Shown here: piece by piece, positions 9,320 through 17,734 of the stretch | How the letters are laid out: each line of letters begins with the position of its first letter | Position numbering within the stretch: position 1 is the first letter of the stretch | Source of the DNA: Muribaculum intestinale | GTDB lineage: Bacteria > Bacteroidota > Bacteroidia > Bacteroidales > Muribaculaceae | Direction of reading: 5' to 3' | Assembly: GCF_002201515.1 (NCBI RefSeq) | Contig: NZ_CP021421.1 | Coordinates: 2,914,001 to 2,978,000, forward strand | DNA length: 64,000 nt | Position numbers and translations under genes: made by a program | Notes under the pieces: generated by a model | What the model was told of the DNA's origin: nothing | Seen by the model: only the letters and a program-made list of their open reading frames with translations | Databases searched by the model: none

Positions 9320-9994
9320 ATGAAAAAGAGATTTATCTTGCTGGCAATGCTTCTGCTGTCCGTCATTGCCGGACATGCAGAGGGCGCGGACACCCCAGTG
9401 ATTGAGGTGACAGGATCGGCGACAATGAATATCATCCCTGACCGCATCACAATAGAGATAGGTATGGAGGAGTATTACAAGCATAAGGCGTCAGGCGACA
9501 GCACCATTGTAAAACTCTACGATATAGAGAAGGATGTCCGTAAGACACTACGCGAGGCGGGAGTTCCGGACTCTATGATAGTGGTTTCGGAATTGGGCAA
9601 CTACCGCAACCGGGATATGTCATCTACATTTCTGATGGCAAAGCGACTTTCGGCGACTGTATCTGACTTCGATCATATAGAACGCATATCCGACCGCCTT
9701 GACCGCAAGGGCATTGTATGCTTCAATATCACGAAAATCGACAACTCCGACATGGGGCAGTACAACCGTCAGGGACTAAAGGCGGCTCTCGACGCGGCCC
9801 GGCAGAAAGCGGAGTTTATCGCCGAGAACGAGGGGCTGAAACTGCTTATGCCTTATGAGATAGTTGAGACCACAAATGAGCCGTCAATGTATTCAGCGTT
9901 CAGCAACGTGGCTTATGACGGCGGTTCCGGCATGGAGAACATGCGCCGCATCGTGCGTCGTTACAGCGTGAAAGTGCGCTACCTCTTTCAGTGA
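9320..9994 (+). CDS. SIMPL domain (DUF541) periplasmic protein
   Basis: 224 residues with a signal peptide (MKKRFILLAMLLLSVIAGHA). The SIMPL fold follows: IEVTGSATMNIIPDRITIEIGMEE near the N-terminus, and GLKAALDAARQKAEFIAENEG with RRYSVKVRYLF at the end. Family members are secreted or periplasmic and some relate to oxidative stress or the BP26 antigen; the molecular role is unknown. It follows the beta-lactamase-like gene by 21 bases. Confidence 0.85.
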   Translation: MKKRFILLAMLLLSVIAGHAEGADTPVIEVTGSATMNIIPDRITIEIGMEEYYKHKASGDSTIVKLYDIEKDVRKTLREAGVPDSMIVVSELGNYRNRDMSSTFLMAKRLSATVSDFDHIERISDRLDRKGIVCFNITKIDNSDMGQYNRQGLKAALDAARQKAEFIAENEGLKLLMPYEIVETTNEPSMYSAFSNVAYDGGSGMENMRRIVRRYSVKVRYLFQ

Positions 9995-10006
9995 AACAGT
10001 AACGGC

Positions 10007-10534
10007 ATGAACATCGGGGAACTGCTGTCGCAGAAAATCAATCTTCCGCAAATCAAAAGCGTGGTTTCATGGGCTTCCGGCTCAGGGGATAACTTGAATA
10101 TGCTTTGGGGCTTTGCCCGGTCGGACGACAGGCGGACAAGTGTGAACGCGCTTTGGGTCATGACCCATCTGCCGGAAACGGACGCTGAATGGCTGTTGTC
10201 ATTGCGCGACGAGATGATTGATATACTGCTGACCGAGACAGACACGGGCAAGAAGCGTATGCTTCTCCATCTTCTTAGAGAACAAGAATATGCCGTTGGC
10301 GATATTCGGACAGATTTCCTTGACTACTGTATGTCAAAAATCAATTCCGAGTGTGAGTCATACGCAGTCAGAGGTTACTGCATATATGCTGCCTATAAGA
10401 TGAGCCGACATTTCCCCGAACTACTTTCTGAATTGGAGGGACATCTTTACATGATGCAATATCAGCCACTCTCTCCGGGACTGAAAAGCGCACTCCGTCA
10501 GACAAAATCAAAAATATCAAAACTAAAGATATGA
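10007..10534 (+). CDS. Helical-repeat (HEAT-like) cytosolic protein, unknown role
   Basis: 175 residues, no signal peptide, mostly helical, with repeated patterns such as RRTSVNALWVMTHLP, KKRMLLHLLREQE and YAVRGYCIYAAYKMSRHFPELL that resemble HEAT-type repeats. No catalytic motif is visible. It starts 12 bases after the SIMPL gene, and its stop overlaps the next start by 4 bases (ATGA). Confidence 0.6.
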   Translation: MNIGELLSQKINLPQIKSVVSWASGSGDNLNMLWGFARSDDRRTSVNALWVMTHLPETDAEWLLSLRDEMIDILLTETDTGKKRMLLHLLREQEYAVGDIRTDFLDYCMSKINSECESYAVRGYCIYAAYKMSRHFPELLSELEGHLYMMQYQPLSPGLKSALRQTKSKISKLKI

Positions 10535-11019
10535 CAAGAAAATCAATTCTGTCGGTAGCCACGGCACTGACAATACTCACCGCCTCATGCGGAGGCAACA
10601 AGGAAAATAAAGAGGCTGCCGGCAATCTGCAGAAAGAGACCGTAGCGAATGTGGACATGCGCGGTCAGTGGTATCTGGATAGCATCGTATTCAGTGATTC
10701 CGACTATGTTCGCGTGCGTCCCGACGAACGGCTTTCAAGCATACATCAGTATATCGTCTTTGAAGACAACACATATTTTATCAAGACAAACTGCAACACA
10801 ATTTCCGGTTCATATACCATCAAGGGGGATTCAATCACCCTTGGCGACGGAGCTATGACAGAAATGGCCTGCGACGACATGTCAGTCGAGGAGGCTCTCC
10901 GCAGGATTCTCCCGAATATCGCTACGGTGTATATCCAGACTGATTCCATCGCCCGGCTTGACAGCCGCAATCCGTCGGAATACATCGTGCTTCGCAAGGC
11001 ACAGATAGAGATAAAATGA
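10531..11019 (+). CDS. META-domain-like lipoprotein
   Basis: 162 residues with a lipoprotein signal (ILTASC, Cys20) and a beta-rich domain of the META/HslJ or lipocalin-like type: GQWYLDSI, YIVFEDNTYFIKTNCNTISGSYTIKGDSITLG and EMACDD. The CNTISGSY stretch followed by M-A-C is the usual META signature. Function is unknown. Translationally coupled to the helical-repeat gene through ATGA. Confidence 0.7.
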   Translation: MTRKSILSVATALTILTASCGGNKENKEAAGNLQKETVANVDMRGQWYLDSIVFSDSDYVRVRPDERLSSIHQYIVFEDNTYFIKTNCNTISGSYTIKGDSITLGDGAMTEMACDDMSVEEALRRILPNIATVYIQTDSIARLDSRNPSEYIVLRKAQIEIK

Positions 11020-11034
11020 AATAACTGAAAACTT

Positions 11035-11322
11035 ATGGAAGAAAATAAACTGATCCCCTTCACAGATGCTCCCGACACGGCAGTAATAACATGTTGCCAT
11101 GTGACAGACGATGGCGCTCCCGTGCTTTACGTTTCGCATGACGAGGACGACGGCATGTGGCAATTTCTTTGTGGCGGAGAGCATTCGGAAGATGAAGCAA
11201 GAATCGTCTCCCTTAGATATATTTATGAACTTGACCATTCGGTCGGTCTGCTGAAGGATATGCCTTGCGGCAGCTATGCGGAAAGGGAATCTCCGGCAGA
11301 GGAGTGGATTGTGAACGGCTAA
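11035..11322 (+). CDS. Small DUF2185-like protein
   Basis: 95 residues. The pattern MWQFLCGGEHSEDEARIVSL, then ELDHSVGLLKDMPCG and ERESPAEEW, resembles DUF2185-type proteins, some of which sit beside polymorphic toxins as immunity-like genes. No toxin is seen here. It continues the plus-strand run, 15 bases after the META lipoprotein. Confidence 0.5.
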   Translation: MEENKLIPFTDAPDTAVITCCHVTDDGAPVLYVSHDEDDGMWQFLCGGEHSEDEARIVSLRYIYELDHSVGLLKDMPCGSYAERESPAEEWIVNG

Positions 11323-11332
11323 ACAGGAAAAT

Positions 11333-11428
11333 ATGACAAAGACAATCTACCATTCTAAAATCGACTGGTGGGTCTGGCTTGTGATTCAGAAGAGTGATAC
11401 GGCATACGTTGAATTTCAAATCAGATAA
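11333..11428 (+). pseudogene. Duplicated 5' end of the PH-domain gene
   Basis: Positions 11333-11384 match the first 52 bases of the PH gene at 11909-11960, with only two differences. After codon 17 the frame runs into unrelated sequence and stops at 11428. The repeat brackets the macro-domain gene, so the gene seems to have been inserted at the start of the PH gene with a copy of the start left behind. Confidence 0.85.
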
Positions 11429-11434
11429 ACATTT

Positions 11435-11890
11435 ATGATACATTACATTGAATACGGTGATATATTTAAGATTCCTGGTGTGACGAGTTACGCCCACGGA
11501 TGTAATTGTGCCGGAGCCATGGGCAAAGGAATTGCATTACAGTTTAAGACTAAATTCCCTGAAATGTATGTTGAATACAAACGCCTATGCGATAACGGGG
11601 AGTTTAATCCCGGGGATGTCTATGCCTATAATTATGGCTCTGGATATGTGTTTAACCTCGGGACTCAAGCCACATGGCGAACAAAGGCAAAACTCGAATT
11701 TATCGAGAACGCGATAGAGAGAATGATGGAAATTGCTGAATGTGCTGGTGTTGAAAAAATTGCCCTTCCTGCGATAGGCGCAGGCTTGGGTGGTCTTCTA
11801 TGGGGAGATGTTAAACAAATATTGGAAAAGGGTGCGGTACAACATATTTCTGTTGATTTATACGCTGTTGAGAATTATTGCAAGTTATAA
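11435..11890 (+). CDS. Macro domain protein, ALC1/TARG1-like
   Basis: 151 residues, one macro domain: GDIFKIPGVTSYAHGCNCAGAMGKGIALQFKTKFP at the ADP-ribose site and LPAIGAGLGGLLWGDVKQIL in the second loop. The NC-AGAMGKGIA pattern fits the TARG1/DarG-like branch that removes ADP-ribose from proteins or nucleic acid. No DarT-like toxin is adjacent, so a toxin-antitoxin role is not supported. It lies between two 52-bp direct repeats of the PH gene start, a sign of recent insertion into this operon. Confidence 0.9.
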   Translation: MIHYIEYGDIFKIPGVTSYAHGCNCAGAMGKGIALQFKTKFPEMYVEYKRLCDNGEFNPGDVYAYNYGSGYVFNLGTQATWRTKAKLEFIENAIERMMEIAECAGVEKIALPAIGAGLGGLLWGDVKQILEKGAVQHISVDLYAVENYCKL

Positions 11891-11908
11891 AAGTGGCACT
11901 ATGTTTCT

Positions 11909-12334
11909 ATGACAAAGACAATCTATCGTTCTAAAATCGACTGGTGGGTCTGGCTTGTGACAGTAGGCTTTCTCGCTGTTATATGGCTATCGGCAATCGG
12001 CATGTCATGGTGGTATGTAGTTTTTGTATGTGGAGGTATGACACTGCTCTATGCGTGGCTGATGTTCGGATGCTGGTATGAGATAGACGGCGAAGACCTC
12101 GTGATTTATCAGTTCTTCAGACCTACACGACTGCCAATATCAAAAATCAAGGACGTTAAGAAAACCTCCGGTTATCTCGCTACAGCCGGAATGTCACACC
12201 TTCGAGTCTCGATAAGTTTAACATACCGCTCGGTGTTGAAAAGCTATGCTCCGATTGAAATCTCCCCTAAAGACCGTGATGGATTCATGACACAGCTTAA
12301 ATCTATCAATCCCAATATTGAAATATTATGCTGA
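11909..12334 (+). CDS. Membrane-anchored bacterial PH-domain protein
   Basis: 141 residues. Two N-terminal membrane helices (about residues 13-55) are followed by a bacterial PH-like beta domain (WYEIDGEDLVIYQFFRPTRLPISKIKDVKKT ... YAPIEISPKDRDGFMTQLKSINPNI). The same architecture occurs on the minus strand at 30469-30906, with a clearly related domain. Function is unknown. Its end overlaps the next start by 7 bases. Confidence 0.75.
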   Translation: MTKTIYRSKIDWWVWLVTVGFLAVIWLSAIGMSWWYVVFVCGGMTLLYAWLMFGCWYEIDGEDLVIYQFFRPTRLPISKIKDVKKTSGYLATAGMSHLRVSISLTYRSVLKSYAPIEISPKDRDGFMTQLKSINPNIEILC

Positions 12335-12404
12335 GCAATCGAGTAAAACGAAATATATGGCTGACGTTAACCATTTTGTCATTCCTAATGATTCCTGACA
12401 GATG
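12328..12404 (+). pseudogene. Small membrane protein gene, 5' part, interrupted by IS21
   Basis: ATG at 12328 overlaps the PH gene stop. 25 codons (MLSNRVKRNIWLTLTILSFL and on) are read before the IS21 element enters after base 12404. Joined to 16397-16541, minus one copy of the 6-bp duplication CAGATG, the frame gives a 73-residue protein with two hydrophobic segments. The host gene therefore looks otherwise undamaged. Confidence 0.8.
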
Positions 12405-12498
12405 TGTATCTAACATTTGAAAAGGGACCCGGATAGCATTTGAAAAGGGGACCACCCGGGATGGGGATGCAAAGATAATTATATTTGTTGAGTCATCA

Positions 12499-13867
12499 CA
12501 ATGATTCGGTAAAAATTACCGAAGTAGTTGAAACTTAAGTTAATATAACGAATTATCAAATACAAATGAATCGCCAAATCGTTCATTATAAAAAACTTAG
12601 CGTATGAACGTATTGGCGATTCTCAAAGACTTCACCTTTCGGTGTAAGTCGGTATTTGAAAATACTACAACCAAGATGAGCAAAAGGTTCCTCAACTGGC
12701 TGATTTTAACAATACGCACTGTAGCGTTGATTCCGGGCAAAGTCAATTTTACCCGGCTGTCGCGCTATGGCGGTCGTACAGCCAAGACCTTTGCCTCCAA
12801 TTTCAAGACATCCGTAGACTGGATGAAAGTCAACATAGGTATGGCGCAGGATTGTTTTGGACCGACCGATGACATGGCAGTGGCAATCGATCCGTCGTTC
12901 ATTTCAAAAGCAGGCAGACTGACGTATGGCATAGGCCGTTTCTGGTCAGGGGTGGCACAACGTGTGAAACGCGGTCTGGAGATAATGGCAATTGGAGCAA
13001 TAAGTCTGAGTAAACATACATGCGTGATGCTCGGTGCTGTCCAGTCACCGGACTTCAGGACTCTTGAATCCGAGAAACAAATGTCAATGCTTGACTGGTA
13101 TGTGGCACTTGTCAGGTCAAAGGCTACTGAGCTGCTTTCACTGACGGATATTCTGGTCGCAGATGCATTTTTCTCCAAATATGAGTTTGTAAATGAAGTG
13201 ATTGGCATGGGATTCCGATTTGTCGGGAGATTACGTGCCAATTCATATCTGAGGTATCTGGCCATACCGGATTCCTCCGCCCCGCGAAGACGCGGCAGAA
13301 AGAAAAAGTATGGAGAGAAAGTGGATTTCTCCAACCTTGATATGTCCGTGTTCACTTCATTCATATATGAGGATTCCAAAGGAAACAAAACCCGATGTCA
13401 CACGGCGGTCGTACATTCGAGGGCATTGAAACGCGACATCCGTATCGTGGTCTGTCCGGTTGAAAACGGAGAGTCTCTTCTTTACTTCTCTACCGACACC
13501 GACATGAGGCCTGAAAAGATCATCGGTTTCTACCGCACCCGCTTTCAGATTGAGTTCGGCATACGCGATGCCAAGCAGTTCACCGGACTTCAGTCACAGC
13601 AGACCCGCGACAAAGCCCGGCTTGACTTTGCGTTCAATCTTTCCTTCACAGCCCTCAATGTCTGCAAAGAGGTCATAAGGAAGGATTATCCGGATCTTTC
13701 GGTAGCGCAGTTCAAGCGGCTTATGTTTGAATCTTATCTCGCCTCAACAATTATTTCGACTTGCGGAAAATCTCCGCATCTCAAAATAATTCAGAAAATA
13801 AATCATCGATTGGCTCAGTTAGCGGCTTAGCCAAGGCTGAACAACCTCAAATTTTACCGAATCATTG
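12499..13867 (+). mobile_element. IS4-family insertion sequence nested in IS21 copy A
   Basis: Inverted ends CAATGATTCGGTAAAA (12499) and its complement ending at 13867. The target duplication is TCATCA (12493-12498 and 13868-13873). It sits in the last codons of istB and replaces only the last few residues. Confidence 0.9.
12604..13830 (+). CDS. IS4-family DDE transposase
   Basis: 408 residues. The IS4 signature Y-x2-R-x3-E-x6-K is present as YRTRFQIEFGIRDAK. The first Asp is probably in VAIDPSFI and the second in ILVADAFFSK. The frame is intact and the inverted repeats are well preserved, so the element may be active. It is transcribed opposite to the surrounding IS21 genes. Confidence 0.92.
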   Translation: MNVLAILKDFTFRCKSVFENTTTKMSKRFLNWLILTIRTVALIPGKVNFTRLSRYGGRTAKTFASNFKTSVDWMKVNIGMAQDCFGPTDDMAVAIDPSFISKAGRLTYGIGRFWSGVAQRVKRGLEIMAIGAISLSKHTCVMLGAVQSPDFRTLESEKQMSMLDWYVALVRSKATELLSLTDILVADAFFSKYEFVNEVIGMGFRFVGRLRANSYLRYLAIPDSSAPRRRGRKKKYGEKVDFSNLDMSVFTSFIYEDSKGNKTRCHTAVVHSRALKRDIRIVVCPVENGESLLYFSTDTDMRPEKIIGFYRTRFQIEFGIRDAKQFTGLQSQQTRDKARLDFAFNLSFTALNVCKEVIRKDYPDLSVAQFKRLMFESYLASTIISTCGKSPHLKIIQKINHRLAQLAA

Positions 13868-14642
13868 TCATCATTTCCTGAGTTTCTTTCATGCGGTATG
13901 ATTTGCCTGTCATGTTAAGCAGTATAGCCTTGTGGGTCAGGCGGTCTACCATTGCGGTGACCAGTACTTTGTCGTCAATAATCTCGTTCCAGCGGTTGAA
14001 GGCGAGATTGGTTGTGACGACGGTCGTCTTCTTGTCGGTGCGGAGGGAGAGATGGTTAAAGAGCATCTCTGCGCCGGCCTTGTCGCAGGAGACGTATCCG
14101 AACTCATCACAGATGACCATGTCGTATCTCTCGAACTTGTTTTCCAGCGACCGGAGTGTCAAAGCGTTGCGGCACTCGCGTATCTGCGTGAGCAGTCTTG
14201 GCACGGATGTGAACAGCACCGAGTGTCCGGCATTACATGCGGCGATACCGAGAGCTGTCGCCAGATGAGTCTTGCCTGTTCCGGGATTGCCGTATAGAAT
14301 GAGGTTGCGTCCGTTTTTGATGAAGTCGAGTGTCTCGAGTGTCGGGAGCGCTTTCCGGGCATCGGCGGGCAGAGCGTCGGTGTCGATTTCGTTAAGATAG
14401 CGAAGTTGCGGGAACCCTGCGTTTTTGATGCGGTGACGGCGCTGGTTTTCAGAGCGGTTCTCTTTTTCGCGCCGGAGCAGTTCGGCTGTAAACCGCCATA
14501 GGTTCCATTGTTCGTCGGCGCTCTGCTGTATAAGCAGGTCGATGTCGCGCCGCACAAGCGGGAGTTTAAGGTCGAAAGCGCATGAGCGAATGAGCTCCCG
14601 AAGTCCGTCACGGTCTGTTTCATGTATGTCTGTCATTGTCAT
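13854..14642 (-). CDS. istB: IS21 helper ATPase IstB, copy A, altered C-terminus
   Basis: 262 residues. AAA+ ATPase with Walker A GNPGTGKTH and Walker B VICDEFGY, the helper that directs IstA to target DNA. The IS4-type insertion changes the last residues from MTQQI to MTMIR, where the inserted DNA supplies a new stop, so the enzyme is almost intact. Confidence 0.93.
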   Translation of the reverse strand: MTMTDIHETDRDGLRELIRSCAFDLKLPLVRRDIDLLIQQSADEQWNLWRFTAELLRREKENRSENQRRHRIKNAGFPQLRYLNEIDTDALPADARKALPTLETLDFIKNGRNLILYGNPGTGKTHLATALGIAACNAGHSVLFTSVPRLLTQIRECRNALTLRSLENKFERYDMVICDEFGYVSCDKAGAEMLFNHLSLRTDKKTTVVTTNLAFNRWNEIIDDKVLVTAMVDRLTHKAILLNMTGKSYRMKETQEMMTMIR

Positions 14643-14673
14643 TCAGTGTATTGGTTGTTTTTTGGGGGGGTAT

Positions 14674-16275
14674 TCAGTCTGCCTGCGATGCGCGGGTATA
14701 TTCCATAAATGATGAAAGCATGTCAAGGGTATGGCTTGCCGAACTTTCTATTTCAGCCTGTTGCGGGTCGGGAACGTTCGTTGCCGCGATATCGGCGGTT
14801 GACTGCATATGTCCTTCCGCCGAGATCATCTGAGCCTGTATCTGTTCAGATGAGAGGCGCTGGAGCCCGCGGGACGAAAGACTTGTGGCGGCACGGACGA
14901 TGTCAGTGTATGCCAGATTGTTGTCGCGGGTGAACACAAGCAGTTCTATGAAGCTTCGCGGAGACTCGCGGAAGTGTTCGCGGTAAAGCGCCGCCACCGA
15001 CGGATGTACCTGTTGCAGAGCCACAGACCGCCCCAGAGCGGCCGGTTTGCGCAGGAATGTACCCAGATAATGCATCAGGTCGATGACCCAGTCGCCGGAG
15101 CGTCGGCTTCGGGCATGATTGGCCACCTTGTCGCGTCCGTAAAGCACCACGATGCGCTCGGAATACAGCTTTACCGCCACCTGCGAGCCCACCAGACGGT
15201 CGGGCACAGAGTAGTGCACTCCGTCAACGGTTATCGTTGAATACTTTCCGACGCGGTACAGCCGCTGCTCGAAGCAGCCGATGTCACCGTGGTCCAACGG
15301 ACGTAGCGCCGCCAGATCGGCCTGTATGCGCAGGCGTTTTTCTTCCGCCGACATGTTGGACGCCTCTGTGTTGAGCCTGTCGCAGACTGCCGCCAGATGC
15401 GTCTGCGCGGCATCCAGGGAGTCAAACCGGACCTCGAACGAGAATGCACGACGCCGGATATATTCCACCGAACGTTCCACCTTGCCTTTTTCCCATCCCG
15501 AGCGAGGGTTGCAGAAATGGGGTGTGAAACAGTAGTGTACCTCCATGCGCAGCAGCGCATCCGTGTGCTCGCGGTCGCGCCCGAGGAACTTCTTTACGGC
15601 GGTACGCATGTTGTCATAGGCCATCACGCGCGGGGTGCCCCCCAACTCCCGGAAGCAGTTGCGGTGGGCTTCCATAAGAGCCAGGGTATCTTCGCGCGAA
15701 AACAGATATGCCTTGCGCATATTGCTGTGGTCGAGGGTGAATACCGCCATGTGAAGGCGAGTCCTGACTCCACCGATCCACAGGGTAAGCACGCCCCAGT
15801 CGAACTCGCAACGGAATCCAGGCTCATAGTCCTGACGGATATATGCCTTTGCAGGCTTTTCTTGCGACTTCGGCGCTGCCTCCAGCGCACGGACATACTG
15901 ACATACTGTGGAATAGGCGATACGCACGCCATCGTCCTGAAGACGTCGCCACATATCGAGCTTGCGCATCTGCTGCTTGTGCAATCCGGCAGCGACGTTC
16001 TCCCGGTTGCGGGCGATAAAACCATCGATGCGACGGCGGACATCATCGGTCACAACACGCCTGACGCGTCCGCTGCTGTCATACTTCGGCCTGGTCAGCA
16101 GATAATCGTCAACCTCCCGCTCTGTCGGTGACGGGCCGGCCTCTCTCTCGAACTCGCGCAGATACTTGCGCACGGTCTTGCGGCTCATGCCGTTGCGGCG
16201 CGCTATCTCGCGGATGCTCATCCCCTCGCGGCGATGAGACAGAATAATGGATGTTTTTTCCTCCATGTGTAGCAT
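14674..16275 (-). CDS. istA: IS21 transposase IstA, copy A
   Basis: 533 residues. N-terminal HTH (MSIREIARRNGMSRKTVRKYLREF), then an rve/DDE integrase core (CEFDWGVLTLWIGG ... VMAYDNMRTAV ... NPRSGWEKGKVERSVEYIRR) and an Mu-type C-terminal domain. The protein is identical to that of copy D. istB follows after 31 bases. Confidence 0.95.
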   Translation of the reverse strand: MLHMEEKTSIILSHRREGMSIREIARRNGMSRKTVRKYLREFEREAGPSPTEREVDDYLLTRPKYDSSGRVRRVVTDDVRRRIDGFIARNRENVAAGLHKQQMRKLDMWRRLQDDGVRIAYSTVCQYVRALEAAPKSQEKPAKAYIRQDYEPGFRCEFDWGVLTLWIGGVRTRLHMAVFTLDHSNMRKAYLFSREDTLALMEAHRNCFRELGGTPRVMAYDNMRTAVKKFLGRDREHTDALLRMEVHYCFTPHFCNPRSGWEKGKVERSVEYIRRRAFSFEVRFDSLDAAQTHLAAVCDRLNTEASNMSAEEKRLRIQADLAALRPLDHGDIGCFEQRLYRVGKYSTITVDGVHYSVPDRLVGSQVAVKLYSERIVVLYGRDKVANHARSRRSGDWVIDLMHYLGTFLRKPAALGRSVALQQVHPSVAALYREHFRESPRSFIELLVFTRDNNLAYTDIVRAATSLSSRGLQRLSSEQIQAQMISAEGHMQSTADIAATNVPDPQQAEIESSASHTLDMLSSFMEYTRASQAD

Positions 16276-16390
16276 TTTGTGGAATCGTTGATGTCGTTCT
16301 TTCTAATCAACGATATCCGGTTGAACTTACCCATGGGGTGGGTCCCTTTTCAATTGCTCTACCTGGGTCCCTTTTCAAATGTTAGATGCA

Positions 16391-16541
16391 CAGATGTGCG
16401 CGTGTAGTCAATGGTATTACCCATTGGTGGACTTTGCTTGTGACAATTGCTCTATTTGCTATTTGCGAGCATTTCTATATGTGTTATCGAAAGCAGGTCA
16501 AACGAGGGAATCTCTTTGGCCGGGTCAAAATATTCAGATGA
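16391..16541 (+). pseudogene. Small membrane protein gene, 3' part after IS21
   Basis: Continues the frame that starts at 12328: CARVVNGITHWWTLLVTIA and on, through a second hydrophobic segment, to a TGA at 16539-16541. The stop overlaps the next ATG (16538) as ATGA. The first six bases are the target duplication. Confidence 0.75.
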
Positions 16542-16771
16542 TACAGATAGGCAGATATAAATTGGGATTCGCACCACTGTCGATGATAGTTGTTTTCATC
16601 GTCCTCTCGGTATGCGCCATTGTCGCTGCTTTTCAGCATGCACGACCGGAATGGTCTATGCCTTTGTCGCACATCATCATAATCAATGAAGGTATGGCAC
16701 TGTTGGCAACTCTGGTTTATGGCATGTTCGTTCATTTCGCTATTGCAATCATCAATAGACTAAAGAAATGA
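16538..16771 (+). CDS. Small two-helix membrane protein
   Basis: 77 residues, MIQIGRYKLGFAPLSMIVV and on, with two hydrophobic segments and a basic end (NRLKK). ATG at 16538 is chosen because it overlaps the stop of the preceding gene; the longer frame upstream reads out of the IS21 end. It overlaps the next start by 4 bases. No family recognised. Confidence 0.65.
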   Translation: MIQIGRYKLGFAPLSMIVVFIVLSVCAIVAAFQHARPEWSMPLSHIIIINEGMALLATLVYGMFVHFAIAIINRLKK

Positions 16772-17163
16772 ATATAGAGGAAGTCCGGGATTATTGTCTT
16801 TCATTGCCATTTGCCACTGAGAGGAGTCCTTTCGGACCTGACACTCTTGCTATGGAAATTGGTGGAAGAATGTTTTGTCTTATGACACTTGACGGACAGA
16901 GGGATTTTTATAATCTCAAAGTCGCTCCTGACTATGGAGTGGAGTTGTGTGATAGATTTTCAGGAATACGCCCCGGCTACCACATGAACAAGCGACATTG
17001 GGTTTCTGTGGATTTCTACGGCGATGTGCCTGACAGACTTCAGGAACAACTAATATTTCATTCATATTGTCAGACAGCAATGAAACTCCCAAAGAAGATA
17101 CAGACTCAACTTGGTCTCACAGAATTATTGGATACTTTATGGAAGAACGACAGAAACAAGTGA
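16768..17163 (+). CDS. MmcQ/YjbR family protein
   Basis: 131 residues with the family features EEVRDYCLSLPFATE, PFGPDTLAMEIGGRMFCLMTLD, PGYHMNKRHWVSV and a C-terminal QLIFHSYCQTAMKLPKK. The fold is CyaY-like and is described as DNA binding; its role is unclear. It is coupled upstream by ATGA and overlaps the start of the DNA glycosylase gene by 25 bases, which hints at a DNA-repair link. Confidence 0.85.
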   Translation: MNIEEVRDYCLSLPFATERSPFGPDTLAMEIGGRMFCLMTLDGQRDFYNLKVAPDYGVELCDRFSGIRPGYHMNKRHWVSVDFYGDVPDRLQEQLIFHSYCQTAMKLPKKIQTQLGLTELLDTLWKNDRNK

Positions 17164-17702
17164 AGCGGTGCTTTTGGGCAAATCCAAAAAATCCGCTTTA
17201 TATAAAATACCACGATGAGGAATGGGGACAGCCGGTTCATGATGATGCAAAATTGCTTGAACTGCTTATTCTGGAATGCTTTCAGGCAGGATTGTCATGG
17301 GAATGTGTGCTCAACAAGCGAGAGGCTTTCCGCGAGGCTTTCGATGGATTTGATCGCGACACAATCCTTGCTTACGACGAAAAAAAGATTGATGAGCTTA
17401 TGTCCACTTCCGGAATCATTCGCAATAGAGCAAAAATCAAGGCAGCGATATCTAACACTTCAGTTTTCAAGTCTATTCAGGAAGAATCTGGTTCGTTTGA
17501 TGCTTATCTTTCAGGCTTGTGTCCCAAAGAGCCTATTTTCGACCATACGTCCACAACCTCCACAATTTCAGATGCCCTGTCAGCCGACCTGCGTAAAAGG
17601 GGCATGAAGTTTGTAGGCTCTACGACAATCCACGCCTTCCTTCAGTCCATAGGAGTATTCAACTCACACGCCCCCGACTGCTATTTATATCAGGGCAAAT
17701 AA
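17139..17702 (+). CDS. tag: DNA-3-methyladenine glycosylase I
   Basis: 187 residues from ATG 17139 (MEERQKQVKRCFWANP), the usual length; the longer frame upstream only reads through yjbR. The zinc site of Tag is complete: C11, H25, H177 and C181 (NSHAPDCY). YHDEEWG, LECFQAGLSW and SGIIRNRAKI are family motifs. It removes 3-methyladenine from alkylated DNA. It forms an overlapping pair with the MmcQ/YjbR gene. Confidence 0.95.
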   Translation: MEERQKQVKRCFWANPKNPLYIKYHDEEWGQPVHDDAKLLELLILECFQAGLSWECVLNKREAFREAFDGFDRDTILAYDEKKIDELMSTSGIIRNRAKIKAAISNTSVFKSIQEESGSFDAYLSGLCPKEPIFDHTSTTSTISDALSADLRKRGMKFVGSTTIHAFLQSIGVFNSHAPDCYLYQGK

Positions 17703-17734
17703 TAACATTATCCCCATATTGTTGTTAAAGTTAT

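Larger units (their letters stand above)
12405..16390 (-). mobile_element. IS21-family element, copy A, with an IS4-family element inside
   Basis: Ends are TG...CA with terminal repeats reading TGTATCTAACATTTG (12405) and, inverted, TGCATCTAACATTTG (16390). Inner copies of TTGAAAAGGG lie near both ends, the multiple terminal repeats typical of IS21. It carries istA and istB on the minus strand and is flanked by a 6-bp duplication CAGATG (12399-12404 and 16391-16396). Without the nested 1,369-bp element and its duplication it is 2,611 bp, the same as copies B and D. It is the only copy here with an intact target duplication. Confidence 0.95.

Noticed and set aside
11435..11890. DarTG-type toxin-antitoxin from the macro domain gene
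   Set aside because: No DarT-like ADP-ribosyltransferase lies beside it.
15397..16131. Long open frames antisense to istA and istB (244, 140, 125 residues)
   Set aside because: They recur identically in every IS21 copy because they are shadows of high-GC coding sequence; no domain seen.
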